Positions 25,277 through 35,571 of a stretch of DNA of 64,000 bases are shown here, one piece after another. The notes under the pieces were generated by a model. The model ran no database searches. It was not told the DNA's origin and was given only the letters and a program-made list of their open reading frames with translations. Source of the DNA: Roseiarcus sp963779095 (GTDB lineage: Bacteria; Pseudomonadota; Alphaproteobacteria; Rhizobiales; Beijerinckiaceae); contig CAVZWU010000012.1 of NCBI GenBank assembly GCA_963779095.1, positions 124,001 through 188,000 on the forward strand, in the 5' to 3' direction. Made by a program: the position numbers and the translations under genes. How positions within the stretch are numbered: position 1 is the stretch's first letter; the number at the start of each line of letters is the position of its first letter.

Positions 25277-27149
25277 CTATAACGCCACGATGCGGCCCCG
25301 CCGTTCAAGCTCCTTGATCACAAGGTCAGCCAGGGCCTCGGGCGATTCCCTGGCGGAATTGAGGGTCAGCTCGGGCGCCTCGGGCGTTTCGTAGGGCTGG
25401 TCGACGCCGGTGAAATTCTTGATCTCGCCGGCGAGCGCGCGCTTATATAGGCCCTTGGGGTCGCGGGCGATCGCGGTTTAGAGCGGCGCATCGACGAAGA
25501 TCTCGATGAACTCCCCCTCGGCCGCGGTGTCGCGAACCAGCCGCCGCTCCGCCCGGAACGGGGAGATGAACGAGCAGAGCACGATGAGGCCGGCGTCCGT
25601 CATCAGTCTCGCCACTTCGCCGACGCGCCGGATGTTCTCGACCCGGTCGGCGGCGGTGAAGCCCAAGTCCTTGTTGAGGCCGTGACGAACGTTGTCGCCG
25701 TCGAGCAGCGTCGTATGGACGCCGCGCGCATGAAGCCTGGCCTCGACCAGATTCGCGATCGTCGACTTGCCCGCGCCCGAGAGGCCGGTGAACCACAGGA
25801 TCGCAGGCTTCTGGTGCTTGAGCGAAGCGTGCGCCTCGCGATCGACGGAAAGCCCATGCCGATGCACGTTGGTCGCGCGCCTGAGCCCATGCGCGATCAT
25901 GCCCGCGGCCGCGGTCTCGTTGGTGGCGCGATCGATCAGGATGAAGCCGCCCGTGTCGCGATTGTCGGCGTAGGGGTCGAAGGCCACGGCCATGGTGGTC
26001 GCGATATTGCAGAAGCCGACCTCGTTGAGATCGAGCTGCTTGGCCGCGAGCTTGTCGAAATTGTTGACGTCGAGACGGTGCTTGAGTTCGGTCACCGCAG
26101 CCGGCGTCGTGCGTCCGCCGATCTTGAGCAGATAGGACCGGCCGGGCAGCATCGGCTCGGCGCTCATCCATAAAACGTGCGCCGTGAACTGATCGGCGAC
26201 TTCGGGACGGGCGTCCGGGCTCGACAGCACGTCGCCCCGCGCGATGTCGATCTCGTCGGTCAGCGTCAGCGTCACGGCGTCGCCCGCTTCGGCGGCCTCG
26301 ACCTCGCGGTCGGCGACCAGAATGCTCGAGACCGTGCTCTCACGGCCAGAGTCCGCAGCGACGACGCGATCGCCGCGCGCGATGCGTCCGCTCGGGATCG
26401 TGCCGGCGAAGCCACGAAAATCCTGGTGCGGCCGGTTGACCCATTGGACCGCCAAGCGAAAAGGCGCGCTGCGGCGATCCTCTTCGACCTCGACGCCTTC
26501 GAGATATTCGAGCAGATGCGGGCCCGAATACCAGTGCGTGCGCGCGCTGAGCGAGGACACATTGTCGCCGTGGCGGGCGGAGATCGGCAGCGCGACCAGC
26601 GAGCGAAAGCCAAGCGTTTCGGCGAATTTGCGGTAGTCGGCTTCGATCCGGCGAAAAACGCTCTCGCTATAGTCGACAAGGTCGATCTTGTTGACCGCGA
26701 GCACGACGTGGCGCACGCCGAGCAGCGAAACGATGATCGAATGGCGATGCGTCTGCGTCAGCAGACCTTTCCGCGCGTCGACCAGCACGATGGCGAGGTC
26801 GGCGTTGGAGGCGCCCGTCGCCATGTTGCGGGTGAATTGCTCATGGCCCGGCGTATCGGCGACGATGAACGAGCGCTTTTCAGTCGCGAAATAGCGATAG
26901 GCGACGTCGATGGTGATGCCCTGCTCGCGCTCGGCCTCGAGGCCGTCGACCAGCAGCGCGTAATCGATATCCTCGCCGGTCGTGCCGAATTTCTTCGAGT
27001 TCGCGCGCAAGAGTCGAAAGCTGGTCGTCGAAGATCAGCTTCTTCTCATAAAGCATCCGCCCGATCAGGGTGGACTTGCCATCGTCGACCGAGCCGCAGG
27101 TCAGGAGGCGCAGCGTCGGGAGCGCCGCGGCGTGGACTGCTGCATTCAT
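25277..27149 (-). pseudogene. cysNC: Bifunctional sulfate adenylyltransferase large subunit/APS kinase CysN-CysC (frameshift plus in-frame stop)
   Basis: NodQ-like fusion that makes PAPS from sulfate with CysD. The N-terminal GTPase part starts at 27149 with MNAAVHAAALPTLRLLTCGSVDDGKST (G1), with DTPGHEQF (G3) and NKIDLVD (G4). The C-terminal ~180 residues are APS kinase with FTGLSGAGKST and FISPFRAERR. Two breaks: a frame change in the gcgcgc tract at about 27003-27012 (…LSTLA / RANSKKFGTTGED), and TAA at 25478-25480 where the family has Glu (VDAPL*TAIARDPKGLYKRA). After that stop the frame is open and conserved to TAG at 25277. Total ~624 aa, normal for the fusion. Its ATG overlaps the TGA of cysD. 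Confidence 0.85.
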
Positions 27150-28070
27150 CAGAAATACCCCTCGCGCTTCTTCTTCTCCATCGAGGAGGCTTCATCCGAA
27201 TCGATCAGGCGGCCCTGACGCTCGGAGGTGGTGGCCTTGCGCATCTCGGCGACAATGTCGCGAAGCGTGTCGGCCTCCGACTCGATCGCGCCGGTCAGCG
27301 GATAGCAGCCAAGCGTACGGAAACGGACGCGCCGCATTGTCGGCTTCTCGCCCGGATTGAGCGGCAGGCGGTCGTCGTCGACCATGATGAGCGCGCCCGG
27401 AGCGCTCGACGACCGGGCGAAGCTTGGAGAAATAGAGCGGCACGACCGGAATGTTTTCAGCAAGCACATATTCCCACACGTCGAGCTCGGTCCAGTTGGA
27501 GAGCGGGAAGACGCGCATCGATTCGCCTTCGCGGATGCGGGTGTTGAACAGCCGCCACAGTTCCGGCCGCTGGTTGCGCGGGTCCCAGGCGTGCGCCGCC
27601 GAGCGAAAAGAGAAGATGCGCTCCTTCGCCCGGCTCTTCTCCTCGTCGCGCCGCGCGCCGCCGAATGCGGCGTCGAAGCGGCCCTCATCGAGCGCCTGCC
27701 TGAGCGACTCGGTCTTCATCACTTGCGTATGGAGCTGCGAGCCCGAGGCGATCGGCGAAATCCCGCGCTTCACCCCGTCCTGGTTGATGTGGACGATCAG
27801 ATCGAGGCCAAGCCTGCGCGCGGTCTCGTCGCGGAACGCGATCATCTCGCGAAACTTCCAGGTCGTGTCGACATGCAGCAGCGGAAACGGCGGCTTCGCC
27901 GGATGGAAGGCCTTCATCGCCACATGAAGCATGACGCTCGAATCCTTGCCGATCGAGTACAGCATCACCGGGTTGCGCATCTCGGCGACAACTTCCCGCA
28001 TGATGTGAATGGATTCGGCCTCGAGCCGCCTGAGGTGGGCTGGCAATACGCTCGGCATCGGACTTCCCAT
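27149..28070 (-). CDS. cysD: Sulfate adenylyltransferase small subunit CysD (apparent frameshift)
   Basis: ATP sulfurylase catalytic subunit; with CysN it forms APS from ATP and sulfate. YSIGKDSSVMLHVAMKAF is the PP-loop ATP motif of the PAPS-reductase/CysD family, and FGGARRDEEKSRAKERIFSFR is diagnostic. The frame shifts at about 27395-27403 (minus strand gggcgcgctc): as read it gives SGRAHHGRRR, while the next frame gives GALIMVDDDRLPLNPGE...SSMEKKKREGYF, the invariant CysD C-terminus. About 306 aa when joined. First gene of the cysD-cysNC operon. Confidence 0.87.
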
Positions 28071-28258
28071 GAGAGGCGCGCTACATAGGCGGCATGCCCG
28101 CGAGAACGCAACGATTTAAGCTATATGGATAGGTTGTTAATTGAGACGCACGATCTCTGCTTGTATTGTTGTCGCTGAAGCGGCCGATTGACTCTTCGCG
28201 GGACGGCGCCCATCGATAGCGCCGCGTTCGATGGGCGATCGAGAAAGGAGATCGGCGC
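28071..28258. other. Divergent promoter region between cysD and rpe
   Basis: 188 bases between divergent starts. The middle (28117-28148) is AT-rich and the likely site of both promoters. AAAGGAG at 28242-28248 is the rpe ribosome-binding site. I looked for a sulfur-responsive riboswitch in the cysD leader and could not support one. Confidence 0.4.
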
Positions 28259-28918
28259 ATGGCCAATTCCGTGATCATGGCGCCATCAATTCTGTCGGCC
28301 AATTTCGCCAAGCTGGGCGAGGAGGTGCGTTCGGTCGCCGCGGCGGGCGCCGACTGGATCCATCTCGACGTGATGGACGGGCATTTCGTGCCCAATATCA
28401 CGTTCGGGCCGCCTGTCGTCGCGGCGTTGAGACCGCTCACCGACAAGCCGTTCGACTGCCACCTGATGATCGAGCCTTGCGATCCCTATCTCGAAGCCTT
28501 CGCCAAGGCGGGCGCCGATCACATCACCGTTCACGCCGAGGCGACGAAGCATCTCGACCGCTCGCTGCAGGAGATCCGAACGCTGGGTAAGAAGGCGGGC
28601 GTGGCGATCAATCCGGCGACGCCGGAGAGCGCGATCGAATATGTGCTCGATCGGCTCGACCTGATCCTGGTGATGACCGTCAATCCCGGCTTCGGGGGGC
28701 AGGCGTTCATTCCCGCGATGCTCGACAAGGTCGCTCGGGTCAAGCGCATGATCGGCGAGCGGAAGATTCATATCGAGGTCGACGGCGGGGTCGCGCCGAA
28801 GACCGCGCCGCTTCTGGCCGGCGCCGGCGCGAATGTCTTCGTCGCAGGCTCGGCTGTGTTCGAGGGCGACCCGACGGCTTACGCCAGCAATATCCGGGCG
28901 ATCCGCGAGGCTGCGTAG
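28259..28918 (+). CDS. rpe: Ribulose-phosphate 3-epimerase
   Basis: 219 aa TIM-barrel enzyme; interconverts ribulose-5-P and xylulose-5-P in the pentose phosphate or Calvin pathway. Signatures: APSILSANFAKLGEE, HLDVMDGHFVPNITFGP (metal His/Asp) and MTVNPGFGGQAFIPAMLDKV, with the second catalytic Asp in EVDGGV. Strong ribosome-binding site AAAGGAG. Full length, no oddities. Confidence 0.95.
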   Translation: MANSVIMAPSILSANFAKLGEEVRSVAAAGADWIHLDVMDGHFVPNITFGPPVVAALRPLTDKPFDCHLMIEPCDPYLEAFAKAGADHITVHAEATKHLDRSLQEIRTLGKKAGVAINPATPESAIEYVLDRLDLILVMTVNPGFGGQAFIPAMLDKVARVKRMIGERKIHIEVDGGVAPKTAPLLAGAGANVFVAGSAVFEGDPTAYASNIRAIREAA

Positions 28919-29106
28919 CGGAGCCCGCTCGGCTCAGCCGGCCCCGTCGGGATGAGGGCTGCGCCCCACACCGCGCGCGACATGCCCGCCTCACGCCCCG
29001 CCCCTTTGATCTTGATTTCACCGCCCGGCCGTCGCCTTCTAGGGAAACCTTTAAGGGGAACGCTCGCGCGAAGCGCCTCGCCCCGTCGCGGCGTCCGGAG
29101 AGATCG

Positions 29107-30435
29107 ATGAGACAAACGGTTCGCCCCGTCGCCTTCGCCCTGGTCCTGGGGCTCGTTTCTCCACTGGCTTCGGCCCAGACCCCGCCCCCCGCTCCAGCGG
29201 CCGCCGACGCCGCATTCGCCGCGCAGAAGGCGGCGTTCCTGGCGCTGCCGGAAACGACACGCAAGGCCGCGCAGAAGGCGCTCGTGTGGCTCGGGCTCTA
29301 CGTCAGGGTCAATGACGGCGAGTTCGGTAAGCGAACCCGCGACGCGATCCTGGCCTTCCAGGGGAACGTCAGAGTGCCAACCGACGGAGCGCTGTCGCCG
29401 CCCGAGCTCACCGCCTTGCTTGCCGCTGCTCAGAAGGCGCGCGACGCGGTGGGGTTCCAAGTCGTGACCGATCCCAAGAGCGAGGCGAAGATCGGCGCGC
29501 CGCTCAAGCTCATAAGCGCGCGGGGGGGCGCAAGGCTTGACTTCGCCTCAAGCGCGGACGCCGACCTCGGCGCGCTCTATGCGCGCCTGTCCGCGGCCAC
29601 CTCCGCCCGCAAGATCACCTACAAGGCGATCAAGCCGGACACCTTCTTCGTCGTCTCGGGGCAGGATGGCGCGACAATGTTCTACACGCGCTTCGACAAG
29701 AACCCGGCGGCGACCCCGCCGGTCCGCGGCTTCACCTTCGCTTATCCGGCGTCACTGGGCGCCTATCTCAACCGGGTCGCGATCGCGGTCGCCAATTCAT
29801 TCGAGCCCTTCCCCGGATCCGCCCCGGCGCCGGCTCCGAACGCCGTCGCCTCTCCCGCGCCGGGCGCGGCGGCGCCTCCGGCCGGTCCCATGCCGGCCGC
29901 GACCGCGCTCGTCATCGCTCCCGGCAGGGCGCTGACCGCGCTCAGGGCGAACGACTGTCCGAACCCGACCATCGCCGGCAAGCCCGTGCGGATCGAGCGC
30001 GCCGACGCCGCCACGGGCCTCGCAATGCTGACCGGCGATTTCCGTGCGAACTCCGAGCCGCCGCGGTTCGGCGCGCCAGTTCAGGACCTCGTCATCCTTG
30101 GATTCGATGGACCGCGCCTTGCGGCAGGCTCGGCCTCATTGACAGGCGACGATGCGCGTCCGATCGTGACCGCTGCGGTCAGTAAGAGCGCCGGCGGCGC
30201 CCCGGCGTTCGATCGGCGCGGCGCGCTGGTCGGCCTCGTTGCGCCGATCGCGGACGAGCCCAGGCGCGTCGCCGGCGTCGCGCTTACGGCCCAGCACGCC
30301 CTGATCACGTCCGATTCGGTCCGCGCCTTCGTCGGTGGCGGCGAATCTGCGTCGGAGGGCGCCGCCCCGCTCAGCGCCGGCGATATCGCCGCCCGCGAGG
30401 GGCACGCGCTCCTTGCCGTCTTCTGCCAGAAATAG
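29107..30435 (+). CDS. Secreted protein with peptidoglycan-binding-like and degenerate trypsin-like domains
   Basis: 442 aa with a Sec signal peptide (1-23, ending ASA). Residues ~50-110 resemble a PG_binding_1 domain (LVWLGLYVRVNDGEFGKRTRDAILAFQ). The middle domain resembles a conserved rhizobial domain (KITYKAIKPDTFFVVSGQDG). A Pro/Ala linker leads to a C-terminal ~170 residues with the beta-barrel pattern of trypsin-like proteases (GLAMLTGDFR; PIVTAAVSKSAGGAPAFDRRGALVGLVAPI). There SAGGAPAFD replaces the usual GNSGGP, so the nucleophile site looks degenerate. Probably periplasmic; function unknown. Confidence 0.65.
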   Translation: MRQTVRPVAFALVLGLVSPLASAQTPPPAPAAADAAFAAQKAAFLALPETTRKAAQKALVWLGLYVRVNDGEFGKRTRDAILAFQGNVRVPTDGALSPPELTALLAAAQKARDAVGFQVVTDPKSEAKIGAPLKLISARGGARLDFASSADADLGALYARLSAATSARKITYKAIKPDTFFVVSGQDGATMFYTRFDKNPAATPPVRGFTFAYPASLGAYLNRVAIAVANSFEPFPGSAPAPAPNAVASPAPGAAAPPAGPMPAATALVIAPGRALTALRANDCPNPTIAGKPVRIERADAATGLAMLTGDFRANSEPPRFGAPVQDLVILGFDGPRLAAGSASLTGDDARPIVTAAVSKSAGGAPAFDRRGALVGLVAPIADEPRRVAGVALTAQHALITSDSVRAFVGGGESASEGAAPLSAGDIAAREGHALLAVFCQK

Positions 30436-30445
30436 TCCCGGGCGC

Positions 30446-32051
30446 TCAATGCGGGATGATCCCGGGAAAAACGAATTGCTGCAGCGCGACCAGCACGCCG
30501 AGAATGAGCGTCAGGATGACGCTGTGCCAGAAGGTGCGGGCGAACACGACGCCTTCATGCCCGCGCAGATCCGTGACCGAGACGCCCGTCGCGATATTCT
30601 GCGGCGAGATCATCTTCCCCATCACTCCGCCGGATGAGTTGGCCGCCGCGAACAGCACCGGGTTGAGGTCAAGCTGCCTCGCCGCCACCACCTGGAGATT
30701 GCCGAACAGCGCATTGCCCGAGGTGTCACTGCCGGAGAGCGCAACCGCCACCCAGCCGAGGAAGGGCGAGAGGATGACGAACAAATGCCCGACCGACGCC
30801 ACACCGAGGCCGAGCGTATAGGCCATGCCGGAATAGTTCATCAGATAGGCGAGACCGATGATCAGGCAAACGGTCAGGATCGCGAGCCATGCCTGCTTGA
30901 TGGTCCGGACGACACACTGGAAGAAGCCCCCGACGCTCATCCTGACCACGATCGCGGTGATGATCGCCGAAAGCAGGATCGCCGTTCCCGTGGCGAGCGG
31001 CTGGAAGCCCCAGACGGCGGCATAAGGCTTGTCATTGTAGAGCGTGATCGAAATCGCCTTGTCGAGCCCAGGCCAGTGAACGGCCTGCGCGCCGATCTTG
31101 AAGATCTCGAGCGTCGTCCACAGGATGACGATCGCGGTGACGATGAGCCAGGGCAGCCAGCCTTGCCAGGGGCCCACGTCTGAATGCGCACGGAGCAGGT
31201 TTGCGTCTCCCCTGACCGTGAACTCCGGATCGGGCGCCGGCTTCCACACCTGCAGGAACAGGAGCGTGATGATCAACGAACCGAGCGACGCCAGCACGTC
31301 AGTCAAGGCGTAGTTGATATAATTCGAGGAAATGAACTGGCTGAGGGCGAAGGAGCCGCCCGCGACCAGAAGAACCGGCCACAGCGCCTTGAGCGAACGC
31401 ACGCCGCCATAGAGCGTCATCACGTAGAAGGGCAGCAGAAGAGCGATGAACGGCAGCTGGCGGCCGATCATGGCGCCGAGCGTCCCCGCAGGCAGGCCCG
31501 TGACCGCGCCAAGCGTCGTCACCGGAACGCCGAGGGCGCCGAAAGCGACCGGCGCGGTGTTGAAGATCAACGTAAACACCAGCGCTTCGAGCGCCGGGAA
31601 GCCGACCAGAATGAGAAGCGACGACGTGATCGCGACCGGCGTTCCAAAGCCGGCGATGCCTTCCAGAAGCGCGCCGAAGCAGAAGCCGATCACCACCAGC
31701 ACGACGCGGCGATCGTTGGGAAGATGGTTGAGGACCCACGCCCGAAAGGCGTCGAACCGGTTCGAACTCGACTGCGATATTGTAGAGGAGCAGCGCGTTG
31801 ACGACGATCCACATGACCGGCCAGAGGGCGAACACGGCGCCGGCCGCGATGGAATTGAAGGCGAGGGAAACGGGAAGACTCCAGACCGCGGTCGCGATGA
31901 TCAGCGCCACGATCAGCCCGGCCAACGACGCCTGCCACGCCGGCCGGCGCAAGACGCCGAGCAGGACGAGAACGACCGCCACGGGAAGCGCCGCCACGAT
32001 GAAGGAGAGCGGCAGGCTGCCGGCGACGGGCGTCAGCAATTGCTTGAACAT
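30446..32051 (-). CDS. lctP: L-lactate permease (apparent frameshift)
   Basis: LctP/LldP-family lactate/glycolate:proton symporter, ~535 aa when joined, with about a dozen membrane helices. The N-terminal part starts at 32051 behind GGGGGAGGAAAG (MFKQLLTPVAGSLPLSF) and drifts after NIAVE. The rest, one frame over, reads RFDAFRAWVLNHLP and then VVIGFCFGALLEGIAGFGTPVAITSSLL, the core family motif, with SGSDTSGNALFGNLQV near the C-terminus. Removing one A from the plus-strand gttcgaactcg at about 31762-31770 rejoins the frames. Convergent with the upstream secreted-protein gene. Confidence 0.87.
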
Positions 32052-32225
32052 TGGTCTTTCCTCCCCCGGCCCGTGGCGGGCGAGCCCCGATCGTTCCCCG
32101 ACCCACGAATCGGCGCGGCGCTGTTCATAAGGCGCCCGGCGGCGAATCAAGTTAACCGCCATTCGGCGGACATGCGGCCGCCTGACGCGGGCTTCAGACG
32201 CGCCCGCGCCGACCAAAGCATTCCG

Positions 32226-32948
32226 CTAATCGTCCATGTCCCACTTCTCGGCGCTCGCGCCGGCGAGTTCGCGCACCCGCTGCTCGTCGGCGCCGAAGGC
32301 GCGCGCGTCGCCCTCGTAGACGATGCGGCCATCGTCCAGCACATAAGCGCGATCGGCGATCTCGACGGCCGCCCGCACGTTCTGCTCAACCAAGAGGACG
32401 GAGACGCCTTCGCGTCGCGCCGCGACGACAATCCTGAACACGTCCTCGACGATCAAGGGCGCCAGGCCTTGCGAGGGCTCATCGAGCATGAGCAGTTTGG
32501 GGTTAAGGAGCAGGGCGCGGGCGATCGACAGCATTTCCTGCTCGCCGCCGGAAAGCTGCGCGCCCTTGTTCGTCTTGCGCTCGGCGAGCCGCGGAAACGC
32601 TTCGTAAGCCCGCTGAACCGTCCACGGACCGGGCCGTTCGACCGGAACCAGCAGGTTCTCCTCAACCGTCAGGTTGGCGAAGATCCGCCGCCCCTCCGGC
32701 ACATAGCCGACGCCCGCCTCGGCGATCCGGTAAGGGGGCAATCCGGTCACGTCCGACCCGAACACCGCGACGCTGCCGGTGCGCGGACGGGTGAGGCCGA
32801 TGAGCGAGCACAGCGTCGTCGTCTTGCCGGCGCCGTTGCGGCCCAGAAGCGCGACGATCTCTCCTTCGCGCACTTCGAGGCTCACGCCGTGCAGGATGTG
32901 ACTCTTGCCGTAGAAGGTGTGGACGCCTTCGGCCTTGAGCGCGATCAT
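32226..32948 (-). CDS. livF: Branched-chain amino acid/amide-type ABC transporter ATPase LivF
   Basis: 240 aa. Walker A GRNGAGKTT at residues ~36-44, Q-loop, signature LSGGEQEM, Walker B LLMLDEPSQGLAP and the H-loop region LLVEQNV. LivF-type ATPases lack the extra C-terminal helix of LivG. Its start overlaps the livG stop (32945-32948, ATGA). With LivG it forms the nucleotide-binding dimer below LivH/LivM. The exact substrate (branched-chain amino acid, urea or amide) cannot be fixed from sequence. Confidence 0.9.
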   Translation of the reverse strand: MIALKAEGVHTFYGKSHILHGVSLEVREGEIVALLGRNGAGKTTTLCSLIGLTRPRTGSVAVFGSDVTGLPPYRIAEAGVGYVPEGRRIFANLTVEENLLVPVERPGPWTVQRAYEAFPRLAERKTNKGAQLSGGEQEMLSIARALLLNPKLLMLDEPSQGLAPLIVEDVFRIVVAARREGVSVLLVEQNVRAAVEIADRAYVLDDGRIVYEGDARAFGADEQRVRELAGASAEKWDMDD

Positions 32949-33697
32949 GCCGCCGCCTTGCCGAGATAAGCAGCCTGAACCTTTTCGCTTTCGGCGATTT
33001 CCTCCGGCGGGCCTTCCGCCAGCACCCTGCCCTCAGCGAGCACCATGATCCGGTCGGCGAGATTGAAGACGACGCGCATGTCGTGCTCGATGAGCATGAT
33101 CGTCAGCCCCTGGCGCCGATGCAGTCGCCGGATGAGCCGCGCGATGTCATAGGTCTCCTGGTCGCCCATGCCAGCGGTCGGCTCGTCGAGCATGAGCAGG
33201 CGCGGCTTGAGCGCAAGCGACATCATGATCTCCGCCGCCCGCTGATCGCCGTGCGACAGCGCCCCGGCGCGCATATCGCCTTTGTCCCCCAGTCCGCCCA
33301 GGCTCAGAAGCTCGGCGACGCGGTCCGCCACCGCCCCCCGCTCCTTTCCGCCTAGCCAGGGCCTGAGACGATAGCCGGCCGCGATCTCAACCGCGACGCG
33401 GATATTGTCGGCGACCGAGAGATCGGGAAAGATCTCGGTGATCTGAAAGGTGCGGGCCATGCCGCGCCGCACCCGCTCATCGGGAGCGAGCGCGCTAATG
33501 TCGCTCCCCTCGAACCGGATCGAGCCCGACGTCGGCGCGAACAGGCCGCTGACCAGGTTGAAAAAGGTCGTCTTGCCGGCGCCGTTCGGACCGATGATCG
33601 CGCGCAATTCGCCAGGCTCGATGGTCAGCGACACGTCTTGAATGGCGATGAGGTTGCCGAACCGCTTCGATGCGCCGTCGACCTGAAGCAGGGTCAC
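32945..33697 (-). CDS. livG: Branched-chain amino acid/amide-type ABC transporter ATPase LivG
   Basis: 250 aa from the GTG at 33697, which overlaps the livM stop (GTGA); an ATG-less open frame extends further as a shadow of livM. Walker A GPNGAGKTTFFNLVSG, the LivG-specific MARTFQITEIFPDLSV region, signature LSHGDQRAAEI (a non-standard LSHGD, common in the HAAT family) and Walker B LLMLDEPTAGMG. The C-terminal helix LAEGPPEEIAESEKVQAAYLG is the LivG hallmark. Confidence 0.9.
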   Translation of the reverse strand: MTLLQVDGASKRFGNLIAIQDVSLTIEPGELRAIIGPNGAGKTTFFNLVSGLFAPTSGSIRFEGSDISALAPDERVRRGMARTFQITEIFPDLSVADNIRVAVEIAAGYRLRPWLGGKERGAVADRVAELLSLGGLGDKGDMRAGALSHGDQRAAEIMMSLALKPRLLMLDEPTAGMGDQETYDIARLIRRLHRRQGLTIMLIEHDMRVVFNLADRIMVLAEGRVLAEGPPEEIAESEKVQAAYLGKAAA

Positions 33698-34644
33698 GCC
33701 TTGGCTCCGCTGCGCAGCATACCCAGAACTCCGCGTGGAAAGAAACGCACCACCAGTACGAACACGAGGCCGATCACCGACATCCAGTTTTCGGTGTGGC
33801 TCGAGACGTAATCCTGCAGCGCGACGAAAATCGCCGCCCCGATGAGCGGCCCCCAGAACGAGCGCATGCCGCCCAAAACCGCCATGATCACGAGATTGCC
33901 GGAGAGGTCGAAGCGCAAAGCGCGCGGATCGGTGAAGTTGTTGAGGAGCGCATAGAGCGCTCCCGCGACGCTGACGAAGAGACATGAGATGACGAAGGAG
34001 AGCCAGACGTGCCACTCGATCGGCACGCCGAGAAACCGGGCGCGCCGCTCGTTCTCGCGGATGGCAATGAGAGAGCGACCGAAGGGCGAGTCGAGAAGCT
34101 TTGCCATCGCGCCGACGCAGATGGCGAAAATCGCCAGCGCGAAATAATAGAAGGCCTTGTCGTTTTGAAAGATGTCGAGCCGAGTAAAGCCGAAGTCGAT
34201 CGGCAGGCGATGCCAGCCGGTGAGCCCATCGTCGCCGCCGGTGACCGCGTTCCAGCGAAAGGCGATGAAGTAGAAGACCTGGCCGAACGCGATCGTCACC
34301 ATGGCGAAATAGACGCCGCGCAGCCTGACGATGAGCGCGCCGATGACCATCGCCGCGATCGTCGCCACGACGACGCCGAGCCCGATCGCGGGGATCGTGC
34401 CAGCGTCCAGATACTTGATCGCCATCGCCGCGCCATAGGCGCCAAGCCCGAAATAGGCGGCGTGGCCGAACGAGAGAACCCCGGTGAAGCCAAGCAGGAA
34501 ATTGAGCGACATCGCCGCAAGGCCCATCACGACGATGCGAGTGGCGAGTTCGGTGTAGCCGCCGATCGCGCCCATCCAGAAGGGCATGAACAGCAGAATG
34601 ACGCAGACCACGGCGTCAAAGGCGCGGTCGCGGCCGCGCCTCAA
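33694..34644 (-). CDS. livM: Branched-chain amino acid/amide-type ABC transporter permease LivM
   Basis: 316 aa, about eight to nine membrane helices. Family motif LLGFTGVLSFGHAAYFGLGAYGAAM, and the cytoplasmic coupling region RSLIAIRENERRARFLGVP that contacts the ATPases. It overlaps livH by four bases (ATGA at 34641-34644) and livG by four. Inner-membrane partner of LivH. Confidence 0.9.
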   Translation of the reverse strand: MRRGRDRAFDAVVCVILLFMPFWMGAIGGYTELATRIVVMGLAAMSLNFLLGFTGVLSFGHAAYFGLGAYGAAMAIKYLDAGTIPAIGLGVVVATIAAMVIGALIVRLRGVYFAMVTIAFGQVFYFIAFRWNAVTGGDDGLTGWHRLPIDFGFTRLDIFQNDKAFYYFALAIFAICVGAMAKLLDSPFGRSLIAIRENERRARFLGVPIEWHVWLSFVISCLFVSVAGALYALLNNFTDPRALRFDLSGNLVIMAVLGGMRSFWGPLIGAAIFVALQDYVSSHTENWMSVIGLVFVLVVRFFPRGVLGMLRSGAKA

Positions 34645-35510
34645 TGAAGCCTCCCCTCTTCGCCGAGCAGCCCGCGCGGCCTGACCAGCAGCACGAGCCC
34701 CATCATCACGTAGATCACCGCCTCGGTGGCGGAGGGAAAGTAGACCGCCGCCAGCCCCGAGGCGACGCCGATCATCAAGCCGCCAAGCAGCGTTCCAAGC
34801 AGACTGCCGAGGCCGCCGACGATGATCGCGACAAAGCTCGGCATGATGAGATTGGCGCCGATGGTGGGCGAGAGGCCGAGGAGGCCGGCGGCCAACACGC
34901 CGGCGAGGCCGGCCATGTAGATGCCGATGCCGAAGTTGAGGCTACGCAGCACCCTGACGTTGACGCCAAGCGTCGAGACCGTGTCGAGGTCGCGCGTGCC
35001 GGCCCGGATTCGCATGCCAAGCCGCGAGTATTTGAGGATCGCGAACAGTCCACCGACCGCCGCCGCAACGATGATCACCATGAACACGCGATAGCCGGTG
35101 AGGAAAAAATACTGGCTCGACAGTGGGCTCATGAGCCAGGCGGGGACCTGAAACGGAACGCTCTGCGCGCCCCAGATCATCCGCGACACATCCTCGAAAA
35201 TATAGGCGAGCCCGAAGGTCAAGAGCAGACTGTAGAGCGGGTCCTTGCCATAGAGCGGGCGGATCAAGAGCCACTCGACGACAAGGCCAAGCACGGCGGT
35301 CAGCGGCGGCGCGAGGATCAGCGCGCCCCAGAATCCGACGTAAGGGATCAAGGTGTAGGCGAAATAGGCGCCGAGCGCCAGAAATCCGCCATGGGCGAAA
35401 TTGATGACGCCGCTCAAGTTGAGGATGAGCGACAGGCCAAGCGCCATCAGCGCGTAGAACGCCCCAACGATCAGGCCGTTGAAGACATTGAAAAGGACGA
35501 CCTGAGTCAT
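34641..35510 (-). CDS. livH: Branched-chain amino acid/amide-type ABC transporter permease LivH
   Basis: 289 aa, about eight membrane helices. Motifs LSLILNLSGVINFAHGGFLALGAYFAY and GTRDLDTVSTLGVNVRVLRSLNFGIG (coupling helix) are those of LivH/UrtB permeases. The start at 35510 lies 61 bases after the reconstructed end of the upstream binding-protein gene, so the five genes from 36829 down form one operon. Confidence 0.9.
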   Translation of the reverse strand: MTQVVLFNVFNGLIVGAFYALMALGLSLILNLSGVINFAHGGFLALGAYFAYTLIPYVGFWGALILAPPLTAVLGLVVEWLLIRPLYGKDPLYSLLLTFGLAYIFEDVSRMIWGAQSVPFQVPAWLMSPLSSQYFFLTGYRVFMVIIVAAAVGGLFAILKYSRLGMRIRAGTRDLDTVSTLGVNVRVLRSLNFGIGIYMAGLAGVLAAGLLGLSPTIGANLIMPSFVAIIVGGLGSLLGTLLGGLMIGVASGLAAVYFPSATEAVIYVMMGLVLLVRPRGLLGEEGRLH

Positions 35511-35571
35511 GCTTCGAGATTCGCTGTTGGCGGCAAGTAGGGCGAACCCTCCTCCGCCGCTCCGGGCGCGC

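Noticed and set aside
28081..28258. Possible riboswitch in the cysD/rpe intergenic region
   Set aside because: I could not find conserved SAM or other riboswitch core sequences; only an AT-rich promoter-like patch is visible.
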